Assembly: GCA_016714935.1 (NCBI GenBank)
Contig: JADKBU010000021.1
Coordinates: 34,720 to 98,719, forward strand
Origin: Candidatus Accumulibacter propinquus
GTDB lineage: Bacteria; Pseudomonadota; Gammaproteobacteria; Burkholderiales; Rhodocyclaceae
Direction: 5' to 3'
Length of the DNA: 64,000 nt
Shown here: positions 1-7,701 of the stretch, piece by piece
How positions within the stretch are numbered: the stretch's first letter is position 1
Layout: the number at the start of each line of letters is the position of its first letter
Made by a program: the position numbers and the translations under genes
Notes under the pieces: model-generated
Seen by the model: the letters and a program-made list of their open reading frames with translations, nothing else
The model's database searches: none
What the model was told of the DNA's origin: nothing

Positions 1-384
1 AAGCGGCTCAGACTGAACGGCCTCGGTGGCTGGCGGGGTTTCGCCATCGGGCAGAATCTGCAGGGCGCCGACGCAGTCCCGGCCGATTTCGGCGAGCAGG
101 CGGAAAGCATCGGTTCCTGTTGAAAATTGCCTGGCCAGGCGCTGTCGAATGTGGTCGTTGTCCGGCAGCAGATTTTCGAAGTAATTGCGGACCCGTTCGC
201 CCTGGTAAGGCACGCTGGCCGGCCGCAGCGGCAGAGACAGCGAAAGCGGCCGCCCGAGCGGCGAGGCGAGCCAGGTTTCGTCGTAGTGCAGTTGATGCTC
301 GCCCTGCGCGGAGACCACCCAGGCGCCGACCCGCTGGCCGTTCATCCACAGCCCGAGCGCGCCGGATTTTCGGATGCGCCGCAT
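1..384 (-). CDS. hipA: HipA-family serine/threonine kinase toxin, N-terminal part (runs off the window start)
   Basis: The first 128 codons are visible; the gene continues beyond base 1. The ATG at 384 overlaps the stop of the upstream antitoxin gene (TGATG), the usual hipBA coupling. The visible protein has the HipA N-subdomain pattern: a small beta domain (GLWMNGQRVG near residues 11-20), then HYDETWL, the PLSLSLPLR block and the NYFENLLPDN block, followed by the alpha-helical IRQRLARQF segment. HipA kinases inactivate glutamyl-tRNA synthetase in E. coli and cause growth arrest; whether this one has that target is unknown. The kinase core with its catalytic Asp lies outside the window, so intactness cannot be judged. 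Confidence 0.88.
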   Translation of the reverse strand, partial: MRRIRKSGALGLWMNGQRVGAWVVSAQGEHQLHYDETWLASPLGRPLSLSLPLRPASVPYQGERVRNYFENLLPDNDHIRQRLARQFSTGTDAFRLLAEIGRDCVGALQILPDGETPPATEAVQSEPL

Positions 385-632
385 CACCACGCCTCGTCTC
401 CGCTGCCGCGCAATGCGGCAATCCAATCGAGGCTCATGGCGACATCGACCGCCGACAGGTAGCGCAAGAGGCTATCGACGCTGCAGCGCCAGGGCTCGGT
501 TTCCAGCAGGGAAATGGTCTTCTGGCCCAGACCGCTCAGCTCCGCCATCTGAACCTGCGTCAGGTCTTTCTGCTTGCGCAAGCCTTTCAGGATGGGACCA
601 AGCTGTTGCGGGTTGGTAATGACGAAGGGCAC
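384..632 (-). CDS. hipB: HipB-family antitoxin, XRE helix-turn-helix protein
   Basis: An 82-residue protein with a single lambda-repressor-type HTH (about residues 12-60: LRKQKDLTQVQMAELSGL, then KTISLLE). It precedes and overlaps hipA, which identifies it as the antitoxin and autorepressor. The start is GTG at 632-630, six bases after a GGAG, chosen because no in-frame ATG lies further upstream with a better site. HipB dimers normally bind operators in their own promoter and hold HipA inactive; a 24-base inverted repeat lies 40-63 bases upstream. The length is usual for the family. Confidence 0.85.
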   Translation of the reverse strand: MPFVITNPQQLGPILKGLRKQKDLTQVQMAELSGLGQKTISLLETEPWRCSVDSLLRYLSAVDVAMSLDWIAALRGSGDEAW

Positions 633-671
633 GGCACGCTCCGAAAAAACGTCGTACAGGGGATATTAACC

Positions 672-695
672 AAATACGCCCTTGGGGGTGTATTT
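672..695 (-). promoter_or_regulatory. Probable HipB operator (24-bp inverted repeat) over the hipBA promoter
   Basis: The half-sites are AAATACnCCC and GGGnGTATTT, separated by four bases: ten bases on each side with nine pairing. A TATAAAAT that could serve as the -10 box for hipBA overlaps its upstream edge at 692-699 on the minus strand. Position and symmetry suggest autoregulation by HipB. The sequence differs from the E. coli TATCCN8GGATA operator, so the assignment is by position. Confidence 0.5.
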
Positions 696-730
696 TATAC
701 TTATGCCTTGCAGGGGATGAGCGCCATGAA

Positions 731-1056
731 CGGAGCTGGCCGGAGATCAGGCGGGGGAGGAGGATGAGCCGCCTTCCTGGGCACCGGTCTGGGCGAACTT
801 GTTGAGGAAGTATTCGTAGATCTTGCCGAAGACGTCGCCGGAGGGATTGTTCAGGGTGTCGCGGTTGAAGGTCTTGAGCAGGTCCATCAGCAGGCGCGGC
901 TCGAAGCCCCGGTAGGCCTTGGGCAGGATGCCGGCCAGCGTGGCGTTGTAAGCCTCGATGTGCTCCATGGCGGTGACCACGGCTTCGGCCAGTTCCGGGC
1001 CTTCCGGCTGGGCGAGCAGGTACTCGTACCAGGCGCTGGGCGGCAGATAATTTGGA
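731..1056 (-). pseudogene. Type I restriction-modification scar: HsdM N-terminal fragment joined to an HsdS C-terminal fragment
   Basis: Reading leftward from about 1049, one frame encodes a typical type I methylase (HsdM) N-terminal stretch: AWYEYLLAQPEG, then LLKTFNRDTLNN and DVFGKIYEYFLNKFA, ending at AQEGG. In intact proteins the next residues begin the EF(F/Y)TP start of the methylase core. Here the frame ends after eight residues (stop at 747-749). In another frame the bases just after AQEGG (731-772) encode LILLPRLISGQLR, the conserved C-terminus of HsdS. The simplest reading is a deletion that removed the catalytic core of hsdM and most of hsdS. There is no credible start, and neither half is functional. 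Confidence 0.72.
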
Positions 1057-1227
1057 CGTTGACGCCGGCAGCCACCCCCCGATTGTATCCGGCATTGTTC
1101 GACGGATCGTGGGGCAGTCGCGAAATCCCTCCGGAGGTTGGCGGCAAATGCCGGCGCAATTTGCACCGCAAGCGCATGGCAGCCAGATATCAGCGCAAGT
1201 CGCTGCGGTGGGTCGTCAACCCGCCAT

Positions 1228-1243
1228 TGTCGTCTTTGCGACA
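1228..1243 (+). promoter_or_regulatory. NifA upstream activator sequence (TGT-N10-ACA)
   Basis: A perfect TGT-N10-ACA match centred about 91 bases before the predicted start of transcription of nifB and 57 bases before its sigma54 box. This is the standard distance for NifA enhancer binding. The surrounding non-coding stretch (1057-1363) contains nothing else that I recognise. Confidence 0.8.
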
Positions 1244-1300
1244 TGCCCATCGTCACCGGACATCCCCGAATTTTCAGCGACTTAATCGAGTTGGCAGACC

Positions 1301-1316
1301 TGGCACGCCAGTTGCT
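1301..1316 (+). promoter_or_regulatory. Sigma54 (-24/-12) promoter of the nifB operon
   Basis: TGGCACG-N4-TTGCT matches the RpoN consensus at every conserved position, with GG and GC spaced as required. Transcription should start near 1327, about 37 bases before the nifB ATG. With the NifA site upstream, it makes the operon nitrogen-fixation regulated. Confidence 0.92.
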
Positions 1317-1363
1317 GGGTAGCTGGTGCCTCCAACCCAAAGAAAACACGAGGGAAGCTCGCC

Positions 1364-2881
1364 ATGGATCTGCCAGTCATCGAATCCTCACCGCCCGCAG
1401 CCACCGGCTGTAGCGCCGGAAGTTGCGGCTCCACGGCCCAGCAGGTGGATGGCCTCTCCGACGCCATTCGCGCCAGGGTGCAGGACCATCCCTGCTATTC
1501 GGAAGACGCCCACCACTACTTCGCCCGCATGCACGTCGCGGTGGCGCCGGCCTGCAACATCCAGTGCCACTACTGCAACCGCAAGTACGACTGCGCCAAC
1601 GAGTCACGGCCGGGCGTCGTTTCCGAACTGCTGACACCGGATCAGGCGGTCCGGAAAACGCTGGCGGTGGCGGCGACGATCCCGCAGATGACCGTCCTCG
1701 GCATTGCCGGTCCCGGCGATCCGCTGGCCAATCCGCAGCGGACCTTCGAAACCTTTCGGCAACTGGCGTTGAAGGCGCCGGACATCAAGCTCTGCGTGTC
1801 GACCAACGGCCTGGTGCTGCCCGATCACGTCGATGAACTGGCACGTTACAACATCGACCACGTCACCATCACCATCAACTGCGTGGACCCCGACGTCGGC
1901 GCCCGCATCTATCCCTGGATATTCTGGAAGAACAAGCGCGTCTTCGGCCGCGAGGCGGCGGCGATCCTCATCGGGCAGCAGCAGAAGGGCCTGGAAATGC
2001 TCACCGCGCGCGGCATCCTGGTGAAGGTCAACTCGGTGCTGATCCCCGGCGTCAATGACCAGCACCTGCCGGAAGTGTCGAAGGTGGTCAAGGCCAAGGG
2101 AGCCTTTCTGCACAACGTCATGCCGCTGATCGCCGAGGCCGAACACGGCACCTTCTACGGCGTGATGGGGCAAAGGAGCCCGAAACCGGCTGAACTCAAG
2201 GCCCTGCAGGATGCCTGCGAAGGCGACATGAACATGATGCGCCATTGCCGCCAGTGCCGTGCCGATGCGGTCGGCCTGCTCGGCGAGGACCGCGGTGCCG
2301 AGTTCACGCTCGACAGGATCGACACCATGGAGATCGACTACGAGGCGGCGATGGTGGTACGCGCCGAATTGCGCGCGCAGATTGCCGCCGAGCTGGCCGA
2401 AAAACGCGCCAGGGCACACCCGCCGGCCGCCACCGCAACGCCACAGGTGATCAGCTTCCAGCCGCACGCCGCGAAGCCGGCGCCAGTGCCCGGTCGACCG
2501 GTATTGATGGCCGTCGCCGCCAGGGACGGGCTGGTCGCCGTGCACTTCGGGCACGCCCGGGAGTTCCTCGTATACGAAGCCTCGGCCAGCGGCGCCCGCC
2601 TGGTCGGCCACCGCAAGGCGGAATCCTACTGTTCGGGCGACGAAAGCTGTGGCGACGCCGAGTCGGTGCTGGAGAAAACGATCAGCGCACTCGCCGACTG
2701 TGAAGTCGTGCTCTGCGCGCGCATCGGATACGAACCCTGGGGCCAACTGGAGGCGGCCGGCATCCAGCCCAACGGCGAACACGCCATGCAACCGATCGCG
2801 GATGCGGTCATGGCGGTATGGCACGAGATGCTGGCGGCGGGCAAGCTGGCCGCCGGACCAATCGTCGCCAAACGCGCCTGA
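1364..2881 (+). CDS. nifB: NifB, radical SAM FeMo-cofactor precursor (NifB-co) synthase with C-terminal NifX-like domain
   Basis: NifB fuses two 4Fe-4S clusters and inserts the central carbide to make NifB-co, the precursor of the nitrogenase cofactor. The 505-residue protein has the family's N-terminal Cys-rich segment (C16, C21, C44), the radical SAM triad C64-x3-C68-x2-C71, a GxGxGDP-like SAM segment at 113-120 and a CxxC at 295-298 (HCRQC). After a proline/alanine linker, residues about 380-490 form a NifX/NafY-like cofactor-binding domain, as in most proteobacterial NifB. The ATG follows a GAGGGAAG site. It is the first gene of the nif operon, behind a perfect sigma54 box and NifA site. 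Confidence 0.97.
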   Translation: MDLPVIESSPPAATGCSAGSCGSTAQQVDGLSDAIRARVQDHPCYSEDAHHYFARMHVAVAPACNIQCHYCNRKYDCANESRPGVVSELLTPDQAVRKTLAVAATIPQMTVLGIAGPGDPLANPQRTFETFRQLALKAPDIKLCVSTNGLVLPDHVDELARYNIDHVTITINCVDPDVGARIYPWIFWKNKRVFGREAAAILIGQQQKGLEMLTARGILVKVNSVLIPGVNDQHLPEVSKVVKAKGAFLHNVMPLIAEAEHGTFYGVMGQRSPKPAELKALQDACEGDMNMMRHCRQCRADAVGLLGEDRGAEFTLDRIDTMEIDYEAAMVVRAELRAQIAAELAEKRARAHPPAATATPQVISFQPHAAKPAPVPGRPVLMAVAARDGLVAVHFGHAREFLVYEASASGARLVGHRKAESYCSGDESCGDAESVLEKTISALADCEVVLCARIGYEPWGQLEAAGIQPNGEHAMQPIADAVMAVWHEMLAAGKLAAGPIVAKRA

Positions 2882-2891
2882 GGAGGACAAG

Positions 2892-3170
2892 GTGGCCCTC
2901 GAAATCATCGAAAGCTGCGTCAATTGCTGGGCATGCGCTCCCCTCTGCCCGAATCAGGCGATCTACGAAGCGACACCGCACTTCCTGATCGAGGCCGACA
3001 AATGTACCGAATGCCTGGGCGACTTCGCCGAGGCGCAGTGCGCCAGCATCTGCCCGATCGAAGGGGCGATCATCAACGAACTCGGCGAAGCGCTCAATCC
3101 GCCGGGGTCGCTGACCGGCATCCCGCCCGAACGCTGGGCGGCCGCGCAGGCCGAGATTGCGGCGCGCTAG
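2892..3170 (+). CDS. fdxN: 2x[4Fe-4S] ferredoxin, FdxN-like, nif-associated
   Basis: A 92-residue ferredoxin with cluster motifs C9-x2-C12-x2-C15-x3-C19-P and C38-x2-C41-x8-C50-x3-C54-P. The long eight-residue insertion in the second motif is typical of nif-linked FdxN/FdxB ferredoxins. It probably donates electrons to NifB or to nitrogenase reductase. The start is GTG at 2892, six bases after a perfect AGGAGG that overlaps the nifB stop, so the two are translationally linked. The next gene begins three bases after its stop. Confidence 0.93.
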   Translation: MALEIIESCVNCWACAPLCPNQAIYEATPHFLIEADKCTECLGDFAEAQCASICPIEGAIINELGEALNPPGSLTGIPPERWAAAQAEIAAR

Positions 3171-3172
3171 TC

Positions 3173-3664
3173 ATGGCCGACGTCATTTTCTACGAGAAGA
3201 CAGGCTGTGCGGGCAACGCCCGCCAGAAGGCCCTGCTGATCGCCGCCGGCCATCAGGTCGAGAGCCGCGACCTGCGCCAGCACTTCTGGAGCAATCTGCG
3301 CCTGCTGGAGTTCCTCGCCGATCTGCCGGTCGCGCAGTGGTTCAACCCCTCGGCACCTGCGATCAAGTCCGGTGAAATCGTGCCGGACGAATTCGACCAG
3401 CGCACCGCGTTGGCCGTGTTGCGCAACAATCCACTGCTGATTCGCCGGCCTCTGCTGCAAGTCGGCGACGAGCGGCGGGTGGGCTTCGATGCCGCGACGA
3501 TCGACGCCTGGATCGGGCTGTCGGACTTCCCGTCGGGTGACCTTGAAGCCTGCCGCCGCAAGCACTCCAGCGGCCGTGTCTATTATGTGCAATCAGCCGG
3601 CGGCGGTGCTTTTCCCTGCCGCTTCGACGACGACCCAGCGCATGCCCGCCGCTGCCTCCCCTGA
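3173..3664 (+). CDS. Nitrogenase-associated ArsC/Spx-like protein (NifO type)
   Basis: A 163-residue thioredoxin-fold protein of the ArsC/Spx class found in nif clusters and often annotated nitrogenase-associated protein or NifO. A single N-terminal cysteine (C12 in KTGCAGN) replaces the usual CxxC, followed by the RDL and WFN..AP segments characteristic of the group and by an RRPLL segment near the ArsC substrate loop. Its biochemical role is not settled; NifO in Azotobacter affects nitrate sensitivity of fixation. It starts at ATG 3173 immediately after the ferredoxin gene and its 3' end overlaps the start region of the next gene. Confidence 0.85.
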   Translation: MADVIFYEKTGCAGNARQKALLIAAGHQVESRDLRQHFWSNLRLLEFLADLPVAQWFNPSAPAIKSGEIVPDEFDQRTALAVLRNNPLLIRRPLLQVGDERRVGFDAATIDAWIGLSDFPSGDLEACRRKHSSGRVYYVQSAGGGAFPCRFDDDPAHARRCLP

Positions 3665-4916
3665 AGGCGCGGTGCCTGTCGCTCCCGGTGTGCATTGGAT
3701 CGGCGCTTTCGACCCGGACCTGCGCAACTTCGACATCATCCTGCGCACCGCCAACGGCACCAGCTACAACGCCTATGCGGTGCGTGGCAGCGAAGGCGTC
3801 GCGGTCATCGACACGGTCAAGCTCAACTTCTCCGAAACCTTCTTTCGCCGTCTTGAATCGATTGCCGACTACGACGAAATCACCACCATCGTCCTCAATC
3901 ATCTCGAACCCGATCATTCCGGCGCGCTTCCGGAGTTGCTGCGGCGCGCGCCCGGTGCAACGCTGCTGGTCTCGCCACAGGCCCGCCTGATGCTGAAGGG
4001 GCTGTTTGATCCGGGTGAGTTCGAAGGGCGCATCGCCTTCGTCGGCACCGGCGACAGCGCCGATCTCGGCGACCGCCAACTCGAATTCTTCAATACCCCC
4101 TACCTGCACTGGCCGGACACACAATGCACCTGGCTGGCGGCCGAAGGCGTCCTGTTCTCGGCCGATTTCCTCGGCTGCCATTATTGCGACACGCGCCTGT
4201 TCAACGACGCCGTCGGTGACTTTCGCTTTTCCTTCGAGTATTACTATGCGCACATCATGCGTCCGTTTCGGGCCCACGTGCGCACCGCCCTCGACCTGAT
4301 CGAACCCTTGCCGATACGCATCATCGCGCCTGGGCACGGCCCGATCCTGCGCCAGGACCCGCGCGACTACGTCGCCCGCTACCGTTCGCTATCGGCGCCC
4401 AGCCTGCACGGCGCCGGTACGAAGACGTTGCTGGTCTTCTATATCTCGGCTTACGGCGCCACGCGGCGCATGGCCGAAGCCGTGGCGGCCGGCGCCGAGT
4501 CGGCGTCGAGCGCCGCCGGCGAAGTGCGCGTCTCGCTCTACGACCTGGAGGGCGGGCACGCGCAACCCTTCGTCGACCTGATCGAGGAAGCCGACGCACT
4601 GGTCTTCGGCAGCCCGACGATCAACGGCGACGCGGTCAAGCCGGTATGGGATCTGCTCTCCTCGCTGACCATGGTCGACGTCAAGGGCAAGCTCGCCGCG
4701 GCGTTCGGCTCCTACGGCTGGAGTGGCGAAGCGGTGCCGATGATCGAGGATCGCCTGCGCCGCCTGAAGCTGCGCGTGCCGCTGCCCGGCGTCAAGGCAC
4801 GCCTGACCCCGACCGCCGATGATTTTTCTGCCTGCCACGATCTCGGCCGCCAGATCGCGCTGCACCTGCTGGGCCGCGCGACGCCACGGACCATCGACAT
4901 GGCCAACCTCGTTTGA
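3642..4916 (+). CDS. Flavodiiron protein (A-type flavoprotein), O2/NO reductase in the nif operon
   Basis: The protein (424 residues from ATG 3642) has a metallo-beta-lactamase-like diiron domain followed by a flavodoxin domain. Diiron ligands are visible as H87-x-E89-x-D91-H92 (HLEPDH), a later HW.D, the SADFLG aspartate and the PGHGP histidine. The FMN domain begins near residue 261 (LLVFYISAYGAT) and has a SPTINGD loop. There is no rubredoxin extension. Flavodiiron proteins reduce oxygen or nitric oxide to harmless products, so here the likely job is protection of nitrogenase; that role is inferred from context. ATG 3585 is an alternative start overlapping the previous gene further. Neither start has a strong ribosome site. 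Confidence 0.9.
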   Translation: MPAAASPEGAVPVAPGVHWIGAFDPDLRNFDIILRTANGTSYNAYAVRGSEGVAVIDTVKLNFSETFFRRLESIADYDEITTIVLNHLEPDHSGALPELLRRAPGATLLVSPQARLMLKGLFDPGEFEGRIAFVGTGDSADLGDRQLEFFNTPYLHWPDTQCTWLAAEGVLFSADFLGCHYCDTRLFNDAVGDFRFSFEYYYAHIMRPFRAHVRTALDLIEPLPIRIIAPGHGPILRQDPRDYVARYRSLSAPSLHGAGTKTLLVFYISAYGATRRMAEAVAAGAESASSAAGEVRVSLYDLEGGHAQPFVDLIEEADALVFGSPTINGDAVKPVWDLLSSLTMVDVKGKLAAAFGSYGWSGEAVPMIEDRLRRLKLRVPLPGVKARLTPTADDFSACHDLGRQIALHLLGRATPRTIDMANLV

Positions 4917-4938
4917 TTTCACTCATCGGAGAACCCGC

Positions 4939-5226
4939 ATGCCCAAAGCCAGCGTCACCTTTCAGGATATCGGCGTCACCGTCACCGTTCCCGCAGGCAC
5001 CCGCCTGATCGAGGTCTCGGAAAAGGTCGGTGCCGGTATCACCTACGGCTGCCGCGAAGGCGAGTGTTGCACCTGTCTGACCAAGATCGTCTCGGGTCAT
5101 GAGCACCTCGCCGCCCCCTCGGTGCTCGAAGACCAGGTGCTCAAGGACAACCTCGCACCGCGCCGTCACCGCCTCGCCTGTCAGGCTCAGATTCTCGGCG
5201 GCAACATCGTCGTCAAACCGGCCTGA
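4939..5226 (+). CDS. Plant/FdI-type [2Fe-2S] ferredoxin
   Basis: A 95-residue beta-grasp ferredoxin with the [2Fe-2S] ligand pattern C38-x4-C43-x2-C46 and C81 (RLACQ). It follows the flavodiiron gene by 22 bases with a CGGAGAA site before ATG 4939. Short [2Fe-2S] ferredoxins of this kind are common in nif clusters and may serve the flavodiiron protein or nitrogenase as electron donor. The partner cannot be read from the sequence. Confidence 0.9.
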   Translation: MPKASVTFQDIGVTVTVPAGTRLIEVSEKVGAGITYGCREGECCTCLTKIVSGHEHLAAPSVLEDQVLKDNLAPRRHRLACQAQILGGNIVVKPA

Positions 5227-5264
5227 GTTTTCACCCCACCCCTTCCATTTATCAGGAGCCTCGA

Positions 5265-5639
5265 ATGCCGAACATCACCTTTTCCAGTCCGATGCACAAG
5301 GACAAGACCATTTATGCCGTTGCCGGCAGCCACACCCAGACGATTCTCAAGCTCGCCAAGGAAAACCATGTCCCGATCGACTTTTCCTGTGGTGACGGCG
5401 AATGCGGCACCTGTCTGGTCAAGGTCAGCAGCGTCGACAAGAGCAGCCACAACAAGTACGGGCACATGGGTGGCCCGCTCAACGTGCGCGAGGTGGCGGT
5501 GCTCAAGGACATGGGCAAGATCAAGCAGGCACAGATCGAACAGATGTACGTCGATGACCTGCCGCCAACCGAGTGGCGCCTGGCCTGCCAGTACATCGTT
5601 CGCGACGAGGACATCCTGGTCGAGTATCCGAGCCGCTGA
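5265..5639 (+). CDS. fesII: Shethna-type FeSII [2Fe-2S] protein, nitrogenase conformational protection
   Basis: A 124-residue [2Fe-2S] protein with ligands C42-x4-C47-x2-C50 and C108 and the long helical insert between them (VREVAVLKDMGKIKQ, then DDLPPTEWRLACQ). Length, the LPPT.(W)RLACQ block and the DEDILVEY ending match Azotobacter FeSII, which forms an oxygen-stable complex with the two nitrogenase components. It is distinct from the shorter ferredoxin just upstream. Start ATG 5265 has a CAGGAG site. Its stop overlaps the draG start (TGATG), so it is coupled to the gene that switches nitrogenase back on. Confidence 0.88.
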   Translation: MPNITFSSPMHKDKTIYAVAGSHTQTILKLAKENHVPIDFSCGDGECGTCLVKVSSVDKSSHNKYGHMGGPLNVREVAVLKDMGKIKQAQIEQMYVDDLPPTEWRLACQYIVRDEDILVEYPSR

Positions 5640-6553
5640 TGCCGGCGCCGACTGCCGCTTTCGGCGCCATCCTGGCACGGGCCGAGGCCGCCTATCTCGG
5701 CCTGGCTGTGGGCGATGCGCTGGGGGCGACGGTCGAGTTCATGACCCCGCGCGAGATCGCCCATCACTACGGCATCCACCGGGAAATCGTCGGTGGCGGC
5801 TGGCTGCGACTGAAGGCCGGTCAGGTCACCGACGATACCGGCATGTCGCTGGCGCTGGGCGAGGCCATCATCGCCCATGCGGGTAGTGTCGTCCCGCTGG
5901 CCTGTGCCAACGCCTTCGATGCCTGGATGCGCAGCAAGCCGATCGACATCGGCAACACCGTGCGCCGCAATCTGGTGACCTTCCGCAAGACCGGCGTGCC
6001 GGCCGCCCCGGAATCCGACCACGACGCCGGCAACGGGGCGGCGATGCGCGTGCTGCCGGTAGCCCTGGCGACTTTCGGAGAATCCGAGCCGATGGTGCGC
6101 GCAGCCGTGCGCGCACAGGCGCACGTGACCCACAACAATGCCATTTCGGACGTCGTGTGCGAGTTCCTGACGCTGACGGTGCAGGACTTTCTGCGCGGCG
6201 ACACCCTGCCGGAGGTGGTCTGTCGGCGCATCCAGCCCCTGGTGGCAAAGCATCCGGAGTTGTCGTTCCACGACCGCCCTCCCCGTGAAAACCCCAGCGG
6301 CTGGGTTGTCGAAACCTTGCAGGCGGTGTTGCAGGCGCTGCTCCAGAACACCGGCTTCGAGGACGGCCTGGTCGATGTCGTCAATCGCGGCGGCGATGCC
6401 GACACCACCGGCGCCATCGCCGGCATGCTGTTCGGCGCGCTGTACGGTGCAGACGCGCTGCCACGACGCTGGCTCGCCGCTCTCGATCCCGGCGTCGCCA
6501 GCCGCTGCCGGGAGCAGGCACGTGCGCTGCTGCCGGTGCCGCGGCACGAGTAG
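5639..6553 (+). CDS. draG: ADP-ribosyl-[dinitrogen reductase] glycohydrolase DraG
   Basis: A 304-residue ADP-ribosylglycohydrolase. It removes ADP-ribose from the nitrogenase iron protein and so reactivates it after ammonium or energy switch-off. The dimanganese ligands are visible: the TDDTGMS motif (D65, D66) and the C-terminal GGDADTTGAIAG motif (D253, D255). An N-terminal GLAVGDALG helix completes the fold signature. The ATG at 5639 overlaps the fesII stop. The partner transferase DraT is not in the window. It is the last gene of the nif operon; beyond it the strand changes. Confidence 0.93.
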   Translation: MPAPTAAFGAILARAEAAYLGLAVGDALGATVEFMTPREIAHHYGIHREIVGGGWLRLKAGQVTDDTGMSLALGEAIIAHAGSVVPLACANAFDAWMRSKPIDIGNTVRRNLVTFRKTGVPAAPESDHDAGNGAAMRVLPVALATFGESEPMVRAAVRAQAHVTHNNAISDVVCEFLTLTVQDFLRGDTLPEVVCRRIQPLVAKHPELSFHDRPPRENPSGWVVETLQAVLQALLQNTGFEDGLVDVVNRGGDADTTGAIAGMLFGALYGADALPRRWLAALDPGVASRCREQARALLPVPRHE

Positions 6554-6616
6554 TCCGCCAAGGATCACCGGAAAAGTCAGGGGGAGCGCCTCAGCCGTGC
6601 CCATCGCACCGTGAGC

Positions 6617-6632
6617 TGCCGTTGACGGCAGA
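6617..6632. terminator. Short hairpin between convergent draG and hypE
   Basis: CTGCCG-TTGA-CGGCAG forms a six-base-pair stem with a tetraloop between two convergent operons. There is no T-tract, so intrinsic termination is uncertain. Coordinates may be off by one. Confidence 0.35.
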
Positions 6633-6651
6633 GCAGGCGCCACGAAGTCTC

Positions 6652-7701
6652 TCAGCAGATGCGCGGCAACTGTTCGCCGGTCAGCCAGTCGACGATCCGG
6701 CGCCCGCCAAGCCCGGTCGTCATCTGCACGAAATGCTGGGCATCGGCATGCACCTTGCCGATCACTGCGGCCTGCCGGCCTAGCGGATGCGCGCGCATCG
6801 CCTGCAGCAGCGTGTCGGTGTCCTCAGGGGCGACGATCGCCAGCAGCTTGCCCTCGTTGGCGACATAGAGCGGGTCGAGGCCGAGAAATTCGCAGGCGGC
6901 GGCAACCTCGGGCAGCACCGGCAAGGCAGACTCCTGCAACATCATGCCGACGCCCGACTGGCGGGCGATTTCGTTGAGGGTGGTGGCCACGCCGCCGCGC
7001 GTGGGGTCGCGCAGCGCGCGGATCGTCGCCCCGCTCGCGCGCATGGCGGCGATCAGGCCGTGCAGCGCGGCGGTGTCCGAAACGATCGCCGAGGCAAAAC
7101 CGATGTTTTCGCGCTGCGCCATGATCGCCATGCCGTGCTCGCCGATGCTTCCCGAAACGATGATCCGGTCACCGGGTCGGGCACGGTCACCGGCATAGTC
7201 CTCGCCCTCGGCGACGACGCCGACACCGGTGGTGGTGATGTAGACGCCGTCGCCCTTGCCTCGCTGGACGACCTTGGTATCGCCGGTGACCACCGGCACC
7301 GCGGCCGCCTCTGCCGCGCGCGCCATGGATTCGACGATCCGTGCCAGATCGCCAAGCGGAAAACCTTCTTCGAGGATGAAGCTTGCCGCGAGGTAGAGTG
7401 GGGTCGCGCCCATCACGGCAATGTCGTTGATCGTGCCGTGCACCGCCAGGCAGCCAATATCGCCGCCGGGAAAGAACAGCGGCGAGACGACATGTGCATC
7501 GGTGGACATGACCAGCCTGCCCGTTGCCGCGGGCAGCACGGCAGCGTCGTTGCCTTGTCCGAGATAGGCGTTGCCCAGCCAGCGCGCAAACAGCTCCTCG
7601 ATCAGTTGCGCCATGCCCCGGCCGCCGCTGCCATGGCTCATCTCGACACAACCGTGGCGAAGGTCGAGAGGCCGAATGTATGCCTGGCGCACGGCCTTCA
7701 T
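6652..7701 (-). CDS. hypE: Hydrogenase maturation protein HypE (carbamoyl dehydratase)
   Basis: HypE receives a carbamoyl group from HypF on its C-terminal cysteine and dehydrates it to the thiocyanate that supplies the cyanide ligands of the NiFe site. The 349-residue protein ends in PRIC with the required terminal Cys. It carries the PurM-like ATP-binding features GSGG near the N-terminus, STDAHVVSPLFFPGGD and the DPTRGGVATTLNE block. ATG 7701 overlaps the hypD stop (ATGA). Last gene of the hypABFCDE operon. Confidence 0.96.
   Translation of the reverse strand: MKAVRQAYIRPLDLRHGCVEMSHGSGGRGMAQLIEELFARWLGNAYLGQGNDAAVLPAATGRLVMSTDAHVVSPLFFPGGDIGCLAVHGTINDIAVMGATPLYLAASFILEEGFPLGDLARIVESMARAAEAAAVPVVTGDTKVVQRGKGDGVYITTTGVGVVAEGEDYAGDRARPGDRIIVSGSIGEHGMAIMAQRENIGFASAIVSDTAALHGLIAAMRASGATIRALRDPTRGGVATTLNEIARQSGVGMMLQESALPVLPEVAAACEFLGLDPLYVANEGKLLAIVAPEDTDTLLQAMRAHPLGRQAAVIGKVHADAQHFVQMTTGLGGRRIVDWLTGEQLPRIC

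Noticed and set aside
1604..2923. Long open frame on the minus strand opposite nifB.
   Set aside because: It is the GC-rich antisense shadow of nifB; the composition is low-complexity and no family is recognisable.
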